A DNA stretch of 64,000 nt from Ornithodoros turicata (lineage: Eukaryota > Arthropoda > Arachnida > Ixodida > Argasidae): NCBI RefSeq assembly GCF_037126465.1, contig NC_088203.1, positions 86,242,668 to 86,306,667 on the forward strand, written 5' to 3'. A program made the translations under genes and the position numbers. Position 1 is the first letter of the stretch. Every line of letters begins with the position of its first letter. The notes beneath the pieces are model-generated. The model saw only the letters and a list, made by a program, of their open reading frames with translations, had not been told where the DNA came from and made no database searches. Of this stretch, positions 54,607 to 64,000 are shown piece by piece.

Positions 54607-54850
54607 ATGCTGTGTTGGCGTCGCGAAGCAACTGTGGCGTATAGATGTGGACAGATGGAGAGATGACAGTAGGAAGGAGTGGGGGACAGGGGGGGTTTGT
54701 ATGCGTCCTGGGTCGACTTCAGGGGGAACTCTGTGCCGACATTCCTCTGGAAAGCCTTCGGAAAACCAGGGGAAACCTGAGAAAGCACAGCCGGTGGCAG
54801 GATTCGAACCCACCACCTCGCAGTCTTCAGCACGACCTTGGCTAAGGGGA
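54607..54850 (-). mobile_element. tRNA-derived SINE (family S2)
   Basis: Minus-strand head TTAGCCAAGGTCGTGCTG (box A region) and GGTGGGTTCGAATCCTGCC (box B). The body and 3' end (CAGTTGCTTCGCGACGCC) match 33265-33545. Confidence 0.8.
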
Positions 54851-55369
54851 TATTCGTAGACCATCATTGGTCCATAGAAGAAACCACCTGCAACCTTCAA
54901 ATGGTAACCCCTTATTTGGGAGAGGGAACAATGAGGTCGCTCCATGGGCAACGGGAGAGAGAAGGAGACTGAGGAGCTGCGCGGGGAGTTGACCTACTTG
55001 CATAGCGTGTTGCAGGTACAGCGGTACTTCGTTACTTAGTTTCGGTAGCTTGGACAACACTGCAGCAGCGAGAGTCAGATATCATGAGTCTGAGGTTCCG
55101 TAATATAAATACAGAATTACGTATGAGAAATATTGACGACGATCATTATAACAGAGAGAAGAGACAACGAAGACTTAGGCCCATTCGGCGGCGGGGTTCT
55201 CATACTCCAGTGGCCGTAGCGTAGAAAAGTAAAGACCACTTAGAAAAGTAAAGTAGCGTCCGAATGAATTGGAGAAAGTAATACTCAAAAGAAAGGCAGA
55301 GATTTCGCTGTAGAAGAGAAATTGGTGTCTGTGTGTTCGGACACAGCAAACGTAAATGCCTACTATTAT
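54851..55369. other. no gene recognised
   Basis: Anonymous; the right end approaches the RT fragment below. Confidence 0.5.
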
Positions 55370-55500
55370 AGAGGAAACGAAAATTCTATAGCCCGTCCTC
55401 ATCTTGAGTATGCATCTTTCATTTGGAACCAACCTCAAAAATATGTAAGAGAAAATCTCAAATCTGTCCAGCAGGGCTTTCCCGCTCCACAACTAAAGAT
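55370..55500 (+). pseudogene. RT C-terminal fragment of a LINE
   Basis: The plus-strand frame at 55390-55470 reads RPHLEYASFIWNQPQKY then ENLKSVQ. This is the conserved block after the RT thumb in CR1/Jockey-type ORF2 (usually VRPxLEYASxVWxP). No RT core lies upstream. Confidence 0.7.
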
Positions 55501-55770
55501 TGTTCCACATGCAGTAGCATCTCACAAATAAAGTAATATTTTTCGCTAGCAAACTTATTCTAGACTAATAACAAGACAAGTGTTCTTTGTCAAACCTTAC
55601 TCTTTTACTTCTTCCTTGTCTCGTGCTTCCCATTTTCAACCGCTATATTGCCCGCGAGTCCTTTCGTGAATGTCGGTTTCAGCATCCACGCAAAATCCGT
55701 TCGTGTCCAGGCGGGCCAAAAGCCTTTATTCCAATCATCACCACATGAGAGACCGTTTATATACACGAGC

Positions 55771-56098
55771 GACATCCTCATGGAAGATTCTAGTGGAAGA
55801 AAGAGTGAAACAGTGCTCACACAGCCGAAGTTCCGTCCCGTGTTATGTTGAACATTCACGCGGCGCGGAATATCGGGAGTGGCGTACTGCACACACAGTA
55901 GATGACACCATCAGCATCTTTTCCTGCCGTCTGCTACGGAATATGTTGTGGTTGTGTCGCAGGATATTCCCCACGGTTAGCAGCGTACGTGAAGACACGA
56001 CGTTGAGCGCTCGCGCTCACGTGACCGCAGAAAGCTATGACGTTTTTCGCATCTTCCGCTGGAGTATTCTGGGGGATTTCGTTCGTGTCAATACACGG
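55771..56098 (+). repeat. direct repeat, copy 1
   Basis: Aligned with 56835-57237. Landmarks: AGTTCCGTCCCGTGTTATGT, GGAATATCGGGAGT, GTGAAGACA, GCGCTCACGTGAC and ATACACGG. Confidence 0.75.
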
Positions 56099-56834
56099 AG
56101 ACTGTTTGGTATAATGTATCACTCCATCATGTAGTCTCTCAACAGGACATCTGTATATTCCTTTCAAGCTGCGCCAGGCCATCTCGTATTTAACGGATAT
56201 GCTCTGTTTGTTTTTTTCCTTTTTATCTTCTATTGTGTCATGCACTATTACAGTTTTACTTACCCCCGTTACGTAATTCCCTGTTAGGGTCCTCAAGGTA
56301 AACAAACGACGTAATTGAAATGGGAAGCAAATCCACACTGCGGGCACCACACGAGAAAGTAATCTACGATAAGTAGTGTATCAAGCGGACGGTTGAACAA
56401 CGCGTTTGCTATGAAAATGATGGAACAATTGGGAGGAGCTGCACGTTCCTTCTCAGTCATTTCGAAGCTTTGAATATTAGTATTGAGCACACATTACCCC
56501 ACCCCCGCTCCCTTTTACCTTTTTCGATATGCTAAACGCGCGCGACAAGGTTGATGGAACGAAGGTCTCCCTCCGTTATTTACAATTCTAATGGTTGACG
56601 CCACACAAAAAGAAAGAGAAGCCCTCGAGCTCTTAATGCATGTCATGTGAAAGGATTTTGCGCGATCGTTTCGCAGCCAAATTGAAACACTGTGAGCGCA
56701 CGTCGGGAAAATATATCACGTGTGATTTCCTATTCTCTCTCTCTCTCTCTTTTTTTTTTTTTTTTTTGATCCTACAAGCCAATCACGTGGAAATAAGCTC
56801 TAGCGAACGGATGATACCATGTATTCTCACGGGC
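56099..56834. other. no gene recognised
   Basis: Contains (CT)n followed by T17-18 at about 56735-56768. No exon recognised. Confidence 0.5.
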
Positions 56835-57237
56835 GGCATCTTCACCGAAGATTCGAGGAAAAGAGAAAGCAAAAAAAAAAAAAAAAAAAGAACTGATGTT
56901 CATGTGATTGTTGACAAAAAAAGAAAGAAAGAGGCAAACAACTGTTCACGGAGCCGTAGTTCCGTCCCGTGTTATGTTGGGCATTCACACAGTGCCGGAA
57001 TATCGGGAGTAGCGTACTGCGCAGTTAGCAGACGACACTTTCGCAGATGACACCGTCAGCGTCTTTTCCTGTCGTCTGGTACGAAATATCTTGTGGTTGA
57101 GTTGCAGGGTAGCAGTGCACGTGAAGACATGACGTCGAGCGCCCGCGCTCACGTGACTGCAGAAAGCTGTGACGTTTTCCGAATCTTCCGCCGGAGTATA
57201 TTCTGGGGAATGTCGCTCGTGTGACGTGAATACACGG
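56835..57237 (+). repeat. direct repeat, copy 2
   Basis: Second copy of 55771-56098. It carries an expanded A-run at 56873-56889 and an insertion near the GACGACACTTTCGCAG region. Confidence 0.75.
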
Positions 57238-57499
57238 TTACCGGAAGGTTCTTGGAGTCAACTGCATGTTGTAACTGTTTGCACTAAAATCATAGCTTCA
57301 CAGAGCCCCTGTTACACGGGCAGTCTTCAATGGTAGTTGAAACCACTATCCATTGAACACGAGCGTAGCGCCACCAAGCGTGTAACGCTTAACTTCTCAG
57401 CAAGCATTGGATCCAATACTCCCTGAGAGGTTGACATGTTACAAGCTTGATGGCGCCACGCGTATGTTCGACGGCCACTGGTTTAAACTATCATTGAAG

Positions 57500-57650
57500 A
57501 CTGCCAGTGTCTCGCCGAACCAACCATCATTCAGAATGATATCGTACTTTTCCTCATTCATTGAAAATAGGAAGTGTTGGCATTTTTGCATCACTTTTGA
57601 CATGTATATGTTAATATCCTGTACAAAAAGGCGTACATTTCCAGTTCCAT
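57500..57650. mobile_element. half of a MITE family A copy
   Basis: CCGAACCAACCATCATTCAG, AATGATATCGTAC, GAAAATAGGAAGTGTTGGC and AAAAAGGCGTACATTTCC match family A. One arm is decayed. Confidence 0.55.
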
Positions 57651-57744
57651 CACGAAAGGATTGCACTCGGCAACTTCGAACTCCCAGTTGTATCCGAAGG
57701 TAGTCGCGCGCAGGTCAGTTACCTACATACTACATAACAGACGT

Positions 57745-57950
57745 CATACTCCCACGGCTCACCGCCTTCCGTGCCGCGGCTGGGGGGACCCGGGTTCGAA
57801 TCCCGGCATGACTCTGTCGGCATTTTATTTCCTCAGGCAGTTTGAGACAAATGTCGGCATCTTCTCCGTGAAGTCGTCCGAGCACTCAGAATCCCTACAA
57901 TTCCCCTCCGTTGCAGTAATATCGCTCAGTAAGCCTATACCGAGGGAGTG
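57745..57950 (+). mobile_element. tRNA-derived SINE, another family
   Basis: GGGGGACCCGGGTTCGAATCCCGGC is a box B and T arm. Upstream CTCACCGCCTTCCGTGCCG would be the anticodon arm region. The sequence continues into TCTGTCGGCATTTTATTTCC, a non-tRNA body unlike S1/S2. Confidence 0.6.
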
Positions 57951-60900
57951 AGGTAAGATTCTATAAGTGTCTCGACTTTCAAGATGATGCTTCAGTTCCA
58001 GCATCTGTATCTTGCGTTCTTCACAATGAGGTGAATCCCGAAATACATTGCGAACGAAACATTTTGCTGGCGAGCTGCAAGACAGCATGATTTTATTACT
58101 GAGAACGGCATAAGTGTCATCAACCTCATCAGCCGATCAAATGCGAGGTCGATACATAGACAGATATAGATTAGGAAGGGGGAAAAATGCATGGAACGTT
58201 CAGCAGCCATTAAAGGCGCTACCGGCTCCATTGCTAAGGATACGTTACAGTGGCACACTCCGAGACTAGAACTAAAAATACAAGAACATAACGACAATTC
58301 AAGGTACAACAAGGTAAAACAACCGCAAGGTACTCGGCTGAGAAAGCCTTTGACAGGCTCCTGCTATTCGAACCAGCATGATAAAGAAATGCTATTGTTC
58401 TGCAATTGCTTTGCAACTGTCGGCATGGTTGCAATTTCGTTCACATTTAGGGCTATTGTTTGTCGTTCAATGCATTTATGGACGCATATTTTTGTTGCCA
58501 ACATCAGCCTGTTTCTGTAGGTTCGAATAATTGCGCTCTACATTCGACTTATTTTTAGCTCTTGTAGCCCACAAGATAGCTTTTCCACTGCCATTCTTAT
58601 GTTTTAGTTATCCTCTTGTTTTCTGTTCCTATATATTATAACCTACTAACTATATACATGTGCAATACACAATTATGCCATGTGAGAGGGACTGTATAAC
58701 AGGGCTTGCCCTCACAATCCCGGTATTTCCGTATTTGTCATCGTTATCTATTCGAATAAACTACTTTGACTTCGATAGAGCATTTAAATGCTGCATTTAT
58801 ATTTGATAATATTTACATACTCCACTTTCGAACTATCTATTTATTCTGCGTTCTTAGTAAATACGTTCTCAGACAAAATATTTGGTAAATACGCGAACAT
58901 TTTATTTATTCCTATCCATAAGCTTTGGGATGCGTACCCACGAAGCACGTGCCATGTCTCAATCATGCTTTATATGCACTTAGTAGCTTGCAATGCACCC
59001 GGAGCAAATGTGGCGTAATAAATCTGCGTTATTTGCTTCCTAGAATTATCTTTTATCCGATAAGGTCATAAAAGTGTCTGCGGGGAGTCCGGGGGGTAGA
59101 ATGCCTCACCTCCTCTTCCGCACATTGCGAGGGCCATAACAATATAATCGATCGGCCAAGAGAATAATGACACAGAGTTTCCACGCGAGTCCTTAAAGTG
59201 AGGCGGCTGTACAAAACGGCGACTGTTTCCGCAAATACCTTCCCGAAACGGCTTAAGAGGCTCAGGAGCTCCACTCCCGTCAATCGGTCAAGATTTGAGC
59301 GTCTTGGTAATAACGGTCGCTTAAGACGGTCCTTGGGTCGGAAAACACCGTCATGTAGCTGGATCTTGTTCAATTCGGGTAAGCGTGCGCTCAAAGGAGT
59401 GGCGACTTTCAATTTCAATTTATTCCATCAGATAGGCTACTGGTAGCCACGGAAAGCCTGTATTTGAAACTGTCTGCGGCGATTGGTTGACATCTTGACT
59501 TTACGTGTCTACGTGCAAAGGAGTGAGAGGAGGACTTCTCTATGTAGGTGGCACTGCGGTAGCCCTCGTTCCTCGGACGTCGGAGCTTGACGCTTACGTG
59601 CCGTCGAATGTTCATATGTCGCCATGTACGACAAGTAGAAAAATCATTATTTTTCCCCTCAGTACTCTAGCTTGTAGTACAATGCGTGCATGATGTAATA
59701 AACCACGTCTGTGAAAGTGCCGCAAGTAGCACAGAAGTCATTTTTAACATCCTGTTTTCTTTGTATAAAACTGCTAAGCAGACCAGTAAGATGCGCCATA
59801 CCAATTAATTCACCCTATAGAGTTATAATTATCACAGAAATTGAACTTAAAGTGCTCCGCAAAAAGCGAGCGTGGAGAGCAGTGAACGGCGGTGAGAACG
59901 GCGGTGGAGAGCAGTACCAGCAAGGTATATTTAAACAGGTAGCGCAACTCCCATAGGCCCCTGTGTCTTCAGAATGACGCCATGATAGAGACGGTCAGCG
60001 CCATCCATCCGTTGCGCGGACTACTACGATTGTAAATAAATGACGTCAGAGACGACGTCACTAGTATGAATAATAAGTAGTGCATAATTAGCCATGCACG
60101 TTTATACTGGCCCACTTCGCTTGCCTTGTATTCCCTTTTCCGCGCCCAGTCAACAATACCAGACGAGAACACAGAAAAATAAAGCATATCATATTTAATG
60201 AATCATATCAATTCCAAATACATACGGTTATCACAGATTTTGACAACTCCAAACAGAAAGGCGTCTTGAGACCACAAAGAAATTAGAAAGGCTCACATAA
60301 GGCCCATTTCTCACCTGGAGCTATACGTACATCTAGTGATTAGACGTTTGCATTTATTCAATGAGTGGCCGTTATAGGTCCATTGCAACAAAACACAACA
60401 TCGTTGGTGCACAGTTGGTTCCTGCTAACACTCACACCATCATGGCCGCTCGTCCCATGACGAAATCTTTTTTTCGCGGGCCCAGCAACAGGAGATGCAT
60501 TGTTGCATTCATATCTGTTCACATCTGTTAATCTTGGTCTACAGCACGGAGATGTGAAGGTCGCTTCCTGTTTAACCCAAAGAGTGTACGAACTCCGTAT
60601 TACAATGCACGGACACACGGTACGGATACAGAGACACACGGATAAACACCCCCCCAACTGTGTCACATGCGCAAAGGAGCAGGATACGGAAATGTACTGG
60701 AGTGGTAGATGATCTCGTATATATGCACGAGCGGGGCAACAGAAAGCTTTTTCTACATTGAAATTAAGAATAACCTATTAGTACACACACAAGCCAGGCC
60801 CATGTTGTAAAGTTTTTCTGTTTACAACCGTACTTCTACTGTCAACACCCAGGATCGCTCGCGCCTCATGCTGGTGGCCTTGCCGATGGGTCTGATTTGG

Positions 60901-61467
60901 TATTTTCGCTAGTTTTCGCTACCAGTTTAGATATACCTTGGTACCAGTTTGTGATCTCTCTGGGACCTCGTGCTGACGCTACAGGGGCCACGCTCGCTGA
61001 TTGGTCCAGAGAAATGTTGTCTGCTACTCAGCTGTCGTCTGCTACTCGGCTGTTCGGGGTTCTGAAAAAGCATTGCTCCTGGCTCGGTCATGATTCGGCC
61101 GCTCCTTCTATCCCCAATTCTCCGGGGGAACTTGCGAAACTGGTTTCGGCGGCAAAAGGACAGGGCGCTGACCCCCACTGAACAGAGAACCAGAACGAGT
61201 TGCCCCTGCAACGTCATCGACGGCGTGCCATCATACTTCTCCTCCTCGTTATACACGGGGTGGCGAGCCATGCTTACGAAAGTTTTTTTTTTTTTCTGGG
61301 AAACAAATTGCACACATCAAAACCTTTCGCGCTACTCGGTAAATTAACCCACACACTTTTATCAGACGTCTTAGTCAGATTTTTTTTTTATGGCCCTCTG
61401 TACTCCTTTAAGATTTCTAAGGTCGTGGGTTCAAACCTAGCCGACGACGACATCAACTGGGTGGCAT
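57951..61467. other. 3.5 kb without a recognised gene
   Basis: Open frames of 80-128 codons at 59053-59446 and 60897-61313 were inspected on both strands and show no domain I can defend. A GAACGGCGGTGGAGAGCAGT-type short repeat lies at 59870-59915, and T-runs at 61284-61298 and 61380-61390. Confidence 0.45.
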
Positions 61468-61468
61468 G

Positions 61469-61957
61469 GCACTCTTAAAACAGAACCTGGCCCACCATCA
61501 CCTCGAATGGTGAAATCGAAAGGCGTACGACTTTTTGTAACGCTCACGCAATTTTGTTAATAGACCTCCCCCTGTTTGTAAACAAATGACGTCATAGTGT
61601 TTGACAGCGCCACCAATTTGGTAGACTTGAACTACGCTCGAAGCCAGAGGCGAACAAGGTCGCGCCCAAAAGCCACTGTCTCGAATGGATTACGATGGTC
61701 CCTGAAAGGAACGCGACCTTCGGTCCTCCTTTCCTTTCAGTAGGAAGCAGCGAACAAGTGCTCATTCGTGGAACACAGCCCTCCCCTTTCCGATTTGTTT
61801 CGATTTCAGTCTGTCTAGCAACGTCATGATGACGTTCGGGTAGTGGTCTATTGTATCAAAAAGGCGTATGCGTTTCCCACAAATCAGGAGTGATAACGGT
61901 GTTGTATTACCTAATGACTGGCCTTCACCGTGCTATGCGATGAAGTCCTTTTTTAGG
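61469..61957. mobile_element. MITE family A copy with an inserted element
   Basis: Left arm GCACTCTTAAAACAGAACC...AAAGGCGTACGAC; right arm CAAAAAGGCGTATGCG...GTGCTATGCGATGAAGTCC. Separated by 61559-61854. Confidence 0.65.
61559..61854. mobile_element. TIR-like insertion 'G' within the MITE
   Basis: AATAGACCTCCCCCTGTTTG at the left and CGGGTAGTGGTCTATT at the right are inverted, with ATGACGTCAT and ATGATGACG near each end. No coding content. Confidence 0.5.
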
Positions 61958-62114
61958 TGCGCGCCAGAAGAACAATCAGGTGGACGAAATTAATCCTTGG
62001 CGTCACTCGTGATCATAATTGCCTCGTGACGTACGAGTATAAAGCCACGCGTGCATGTATACTGGAAGCTTCTGCGCGGTACTTGAGCTACACGCGTAGG
62101 ATTACTAATTGATG

Positions 62115-63296
62115 GAGTGTGCAGCGTGCTGTTAGGGCACGGTTTCCAGCGTAGTGAAGCAGATCCCTGTCTCTATTCCAAATATGTGGTTTTGAAGAGC
62201 GCGTACATTCTGCTGTGTGTGGATGACATGCTTATTTGTCACGAGAGGGACTCTGTCATTGCCGGAGTTGGGAAAGAATTAAACCAGCACTTTGAGATCA
62301 AGGATCTTGGACCCGTCATCCAGTATCTGAGAATCCAAATAGACAACTCAGAGCATGTTTTTTTTCTCTTCCATCAAAGGAATAAGGTCAACGTGCTGTT
62401 GGAGAAATGCAACCTGGCAGATGCCAAAGCGAGTGTTACACCCATGGATTCAAATTATCGGAAATCTTACACGAGATTATGACGTACTGCCCACTAGCGA
62501 ACTCTATCGACAGGCAGTTGGGGATCTGCTTGTACACCACACCACGTCCGGTAGTGGTGGTGGTGGTGGTGGTGGTAATGAAAGAGGTCGCCGTTGTCGG
62601 CCCCACAGAAGTGGACAACGTCACGACTGACGCCCTGGGGGAATGTGCGCCATGGGCCGACTTCTAAGGGAACAGTGCCGACATATGTCTGAACCACGTC
62701 CGAACATTGCTTGTGCCATTGGAATACTCTGTCGGCGCGTCAGCCTACCACGTCAGCGTGACTGGTGCGCTGTAAGGAAGCTATTAAGGTACCTGAAGTT
62801 TACACGAGATGCCAAGTTGAAGCTTTCCGCTGACGCAAGTTTGGAGTTGGTATGCTACGTGGACGCGGACTGGGCAAGCGTTTGACACACCACTGGTCAA
62901 CGAGCCCATACTTCATCCAGTTGGGAGGCAGTGCTGTCCCGCAGATAGCAGCCCTCCGTGGCTCTATCATCTGCGGAAGCTGAATACGTGCCAGCAGCAC
63001 GCGCATCGCAGGAAGTACTGTGGTTGCGACAGCTCTTATCTGACTTTTGTCAGGATGTGCGAGACACGACTTGCATGTTCGAAGATAACCATGGGTGCAT
63101 CAAGATCGTACTTGGTGAGGCCGTAAATGCTAGGACAAAAGCACATAGATGTGCGCCACCCCCATTTGCGAGACTTAGTTGACCGCGAAATTGTCGACCT
63201 GCAGTACTGCCAAAGTGCTGATGTGTTAGCGGATGCCTTAACGAAGCCTCTATTTCGCGCCCTGAGAGTGCAGATGAGCATCGTCAACGGCTAGTT
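62115..63296 (+). pseudogene. second Ty1/copia fragment: RT end and RNase H
   Basis: The frame begins inside RT (LLGHGFQRSEADPCLYSK), carries the active-site LLCVDDMLICHE (Cys where copy 1 has Tyr), then LNQHFEIKDLG. It breaks near 62460 and is interrupted by a SINE at 62551-62692. It resumes with PNIACAIGILCRRVS, LRYLKFTRD, YVDADWAS and LSSAEAEYVPAA (RNase H). Stops and frameshifts are frequent. Same lineage as the element at 33787-36623 but clearly diverged from it. Integrase and the 5' end are absent. Confidence 0.88.
62551..62692 (-). mobile_element. 5'-truncated S1 SINE inside the copia fragment
   Basis: Minus-strand CAGACATATGTCGGCACTG through GCCGACAACGGCGACC to a (CCA)n tail, which on the plus strand is GGTGGTGGTGGTGG. 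ACCACGTCCG flanks both sides (62541-62550, 62693-62702), a perfect 10-bp target duplication. Confidence 0.88.
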
Positions 63297-63308
63297 GTCG
63301 AGAGGGGG

Positions 63309-63440
63309 TATTGGAATTGGCGACAACGACGACATATTGCATGCATGCGCGCCTGTACTTGCGCACATGCGTAACAGTACGTGCATTAAAATATATCTCC
63401 GCTGTTCCACAGTACGGTATCACTTTATTCCCGCTACACA
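63309..63440 (+). repeat. probable 3' LTR of the second copia element
   Basis: It follows GTCGAGAGGGGG (polypurine tract) and begins TATTGGAATTGGCGACAAC, alignable with TGTTAGAAGAGGGCGACAAC of the first element. The end is placed at ...CCGCTACACA by analogy in length. There is no second LTR in the window. Confidence 0.6.
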
Positions 63441-64000
63441 ACACGATGAAGAAAAAGAGTGACATCTGTTCTCCGACAAAGGAAATCTGCGGAATCTACA
63501 GGACGTCGGCAATTGCCTCGACTTCCTGCAAGATAGGTTTTTTTTTCTTACTTTTCATGTGGTATATGCGTGCCTTGAAAGTGCTTCGAGCATATGCTTA
63601 CTCTGTTTGCACTTGGCAGGTTGTGTACATAAGCTGTCCTCGCTTGCCTCACCCGGTTGTGGTTCATTTGAATATTTCGTCCCGCCCATGTGCCATTGGA
63701 AAGCTCGTTTGTCGAGGAAGGTATTAACGTGAGCGTGTCCTCTGGTTTAAGTAATTGACAGCGAGAACTGGAGAGCAATGTTGGCGCTGATCCTCTGAAA
63801 GTGCGCACGAGTGACGTCTTAGAAGTGTGTTATCTGAAGAGGCATGTAGTTAAATTACCTCGAACTCATTAGGAACGCCTTAACTTGAATTGCAACAGGT
63901 CCATTAGTAAGTCCATTAACTGCCTATGGGTTTTTGTATTAGTTGTTGACGGTCCATGGTAATTCACCTCTAGAATATGAGAGTACCTACATCGGTGAAA
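63441..64000. other. no gene recognised
   Basis: Anonymous sequence to the window end. Confidence 0.5.

Noticed and set aside
59053..59446. 121-codon minus frame with LLSRFGKVFAE, faintly like the start of a gypsy RT
   Set aside because: No RT catalytic motif follows in any frame, so the likeness is too short to support.
60897..61313. Overlapping 94- and 128-codon frames on opposite strands
   Set aside because: No recognisable domain, splice context or codon pattern.

Overview
The window reads as repeat-rich, gene-poor animal chromosomal DNA. Four things point to an arthropod, most likely an ixodid tick. It holds many small palindromic DNA transposons. It holds tRNA-derived SINEs with a GGTTCGAATCC-type B box. 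Non-LTR retrotransposon fragments end in an AATAGCAAGCCGG-type 3' tail. There are Ty1/copia elements whose primer site matches an internal part of initiator tRNA-Met. The tick assignment is inference from repeat style. No rRNA, functional tRNA, CRISPR array or bacterial-type operon was seen.

Layout. 1-2.5 kb: anonymous sequence and the decayed 3' end of a non-LTR retrotransposon (minus strand). 2.5-5.8 kb: a second reverse transcriptase (RT) remnant (minus strand), split by a 2.17-kb terminal-inverted-repeat (TIR) element and by a 157-bp hairpin. 5.9-9.2 kb: SINE fragments, foldback elements and a 547-bp TIR element. 9.3-12.0 kb: a 5'-truncated CR1/L2-like LINE with an uninterrupted 851-codon endonuclease/RT frame. 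12-22.8 kb: mostly anonymous, with scattered short transposons. 22.8-27.9 kb: a 235-bp repeat in inverted orientation on both sides of a 526-bp TIR element and a second LINE disabled by one frameshift and one stop. 31.6-32.4 kb: a 756-bp foldback element. 33.8-36.6 kb: a copia element with near-identical 130-bp LTRs, a 5-bp target duplication and a deleted gag/protease. 38.1-38.4 kb: the only good candidate for a host exon (signal peptide followed by a splice donor). 40.6-48.8 kb: a dense cluster of one palindromic MITE family ('family A'), with insertions nested up to five deep. 49.85-50.8 kb: a GTGAGG/CCTCAC-rich array. 51-64 kb: more MITEs, SINEs, an RT scrap, a 330-400 bp duplication and a second copia fragment carrying a SINE.

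These sequences do not form a pathway. The content is a stratified transposon landscape. Autonomous-type elements (two LINEs, two copia copies) are all broken. Non-autonomous SINEs and MITEs dominate by number. Several insertions are clean enough that the pre-insertion site can be read across the gap, so their relative order can be worked out. Coordinates of decayed repeats are approximate.
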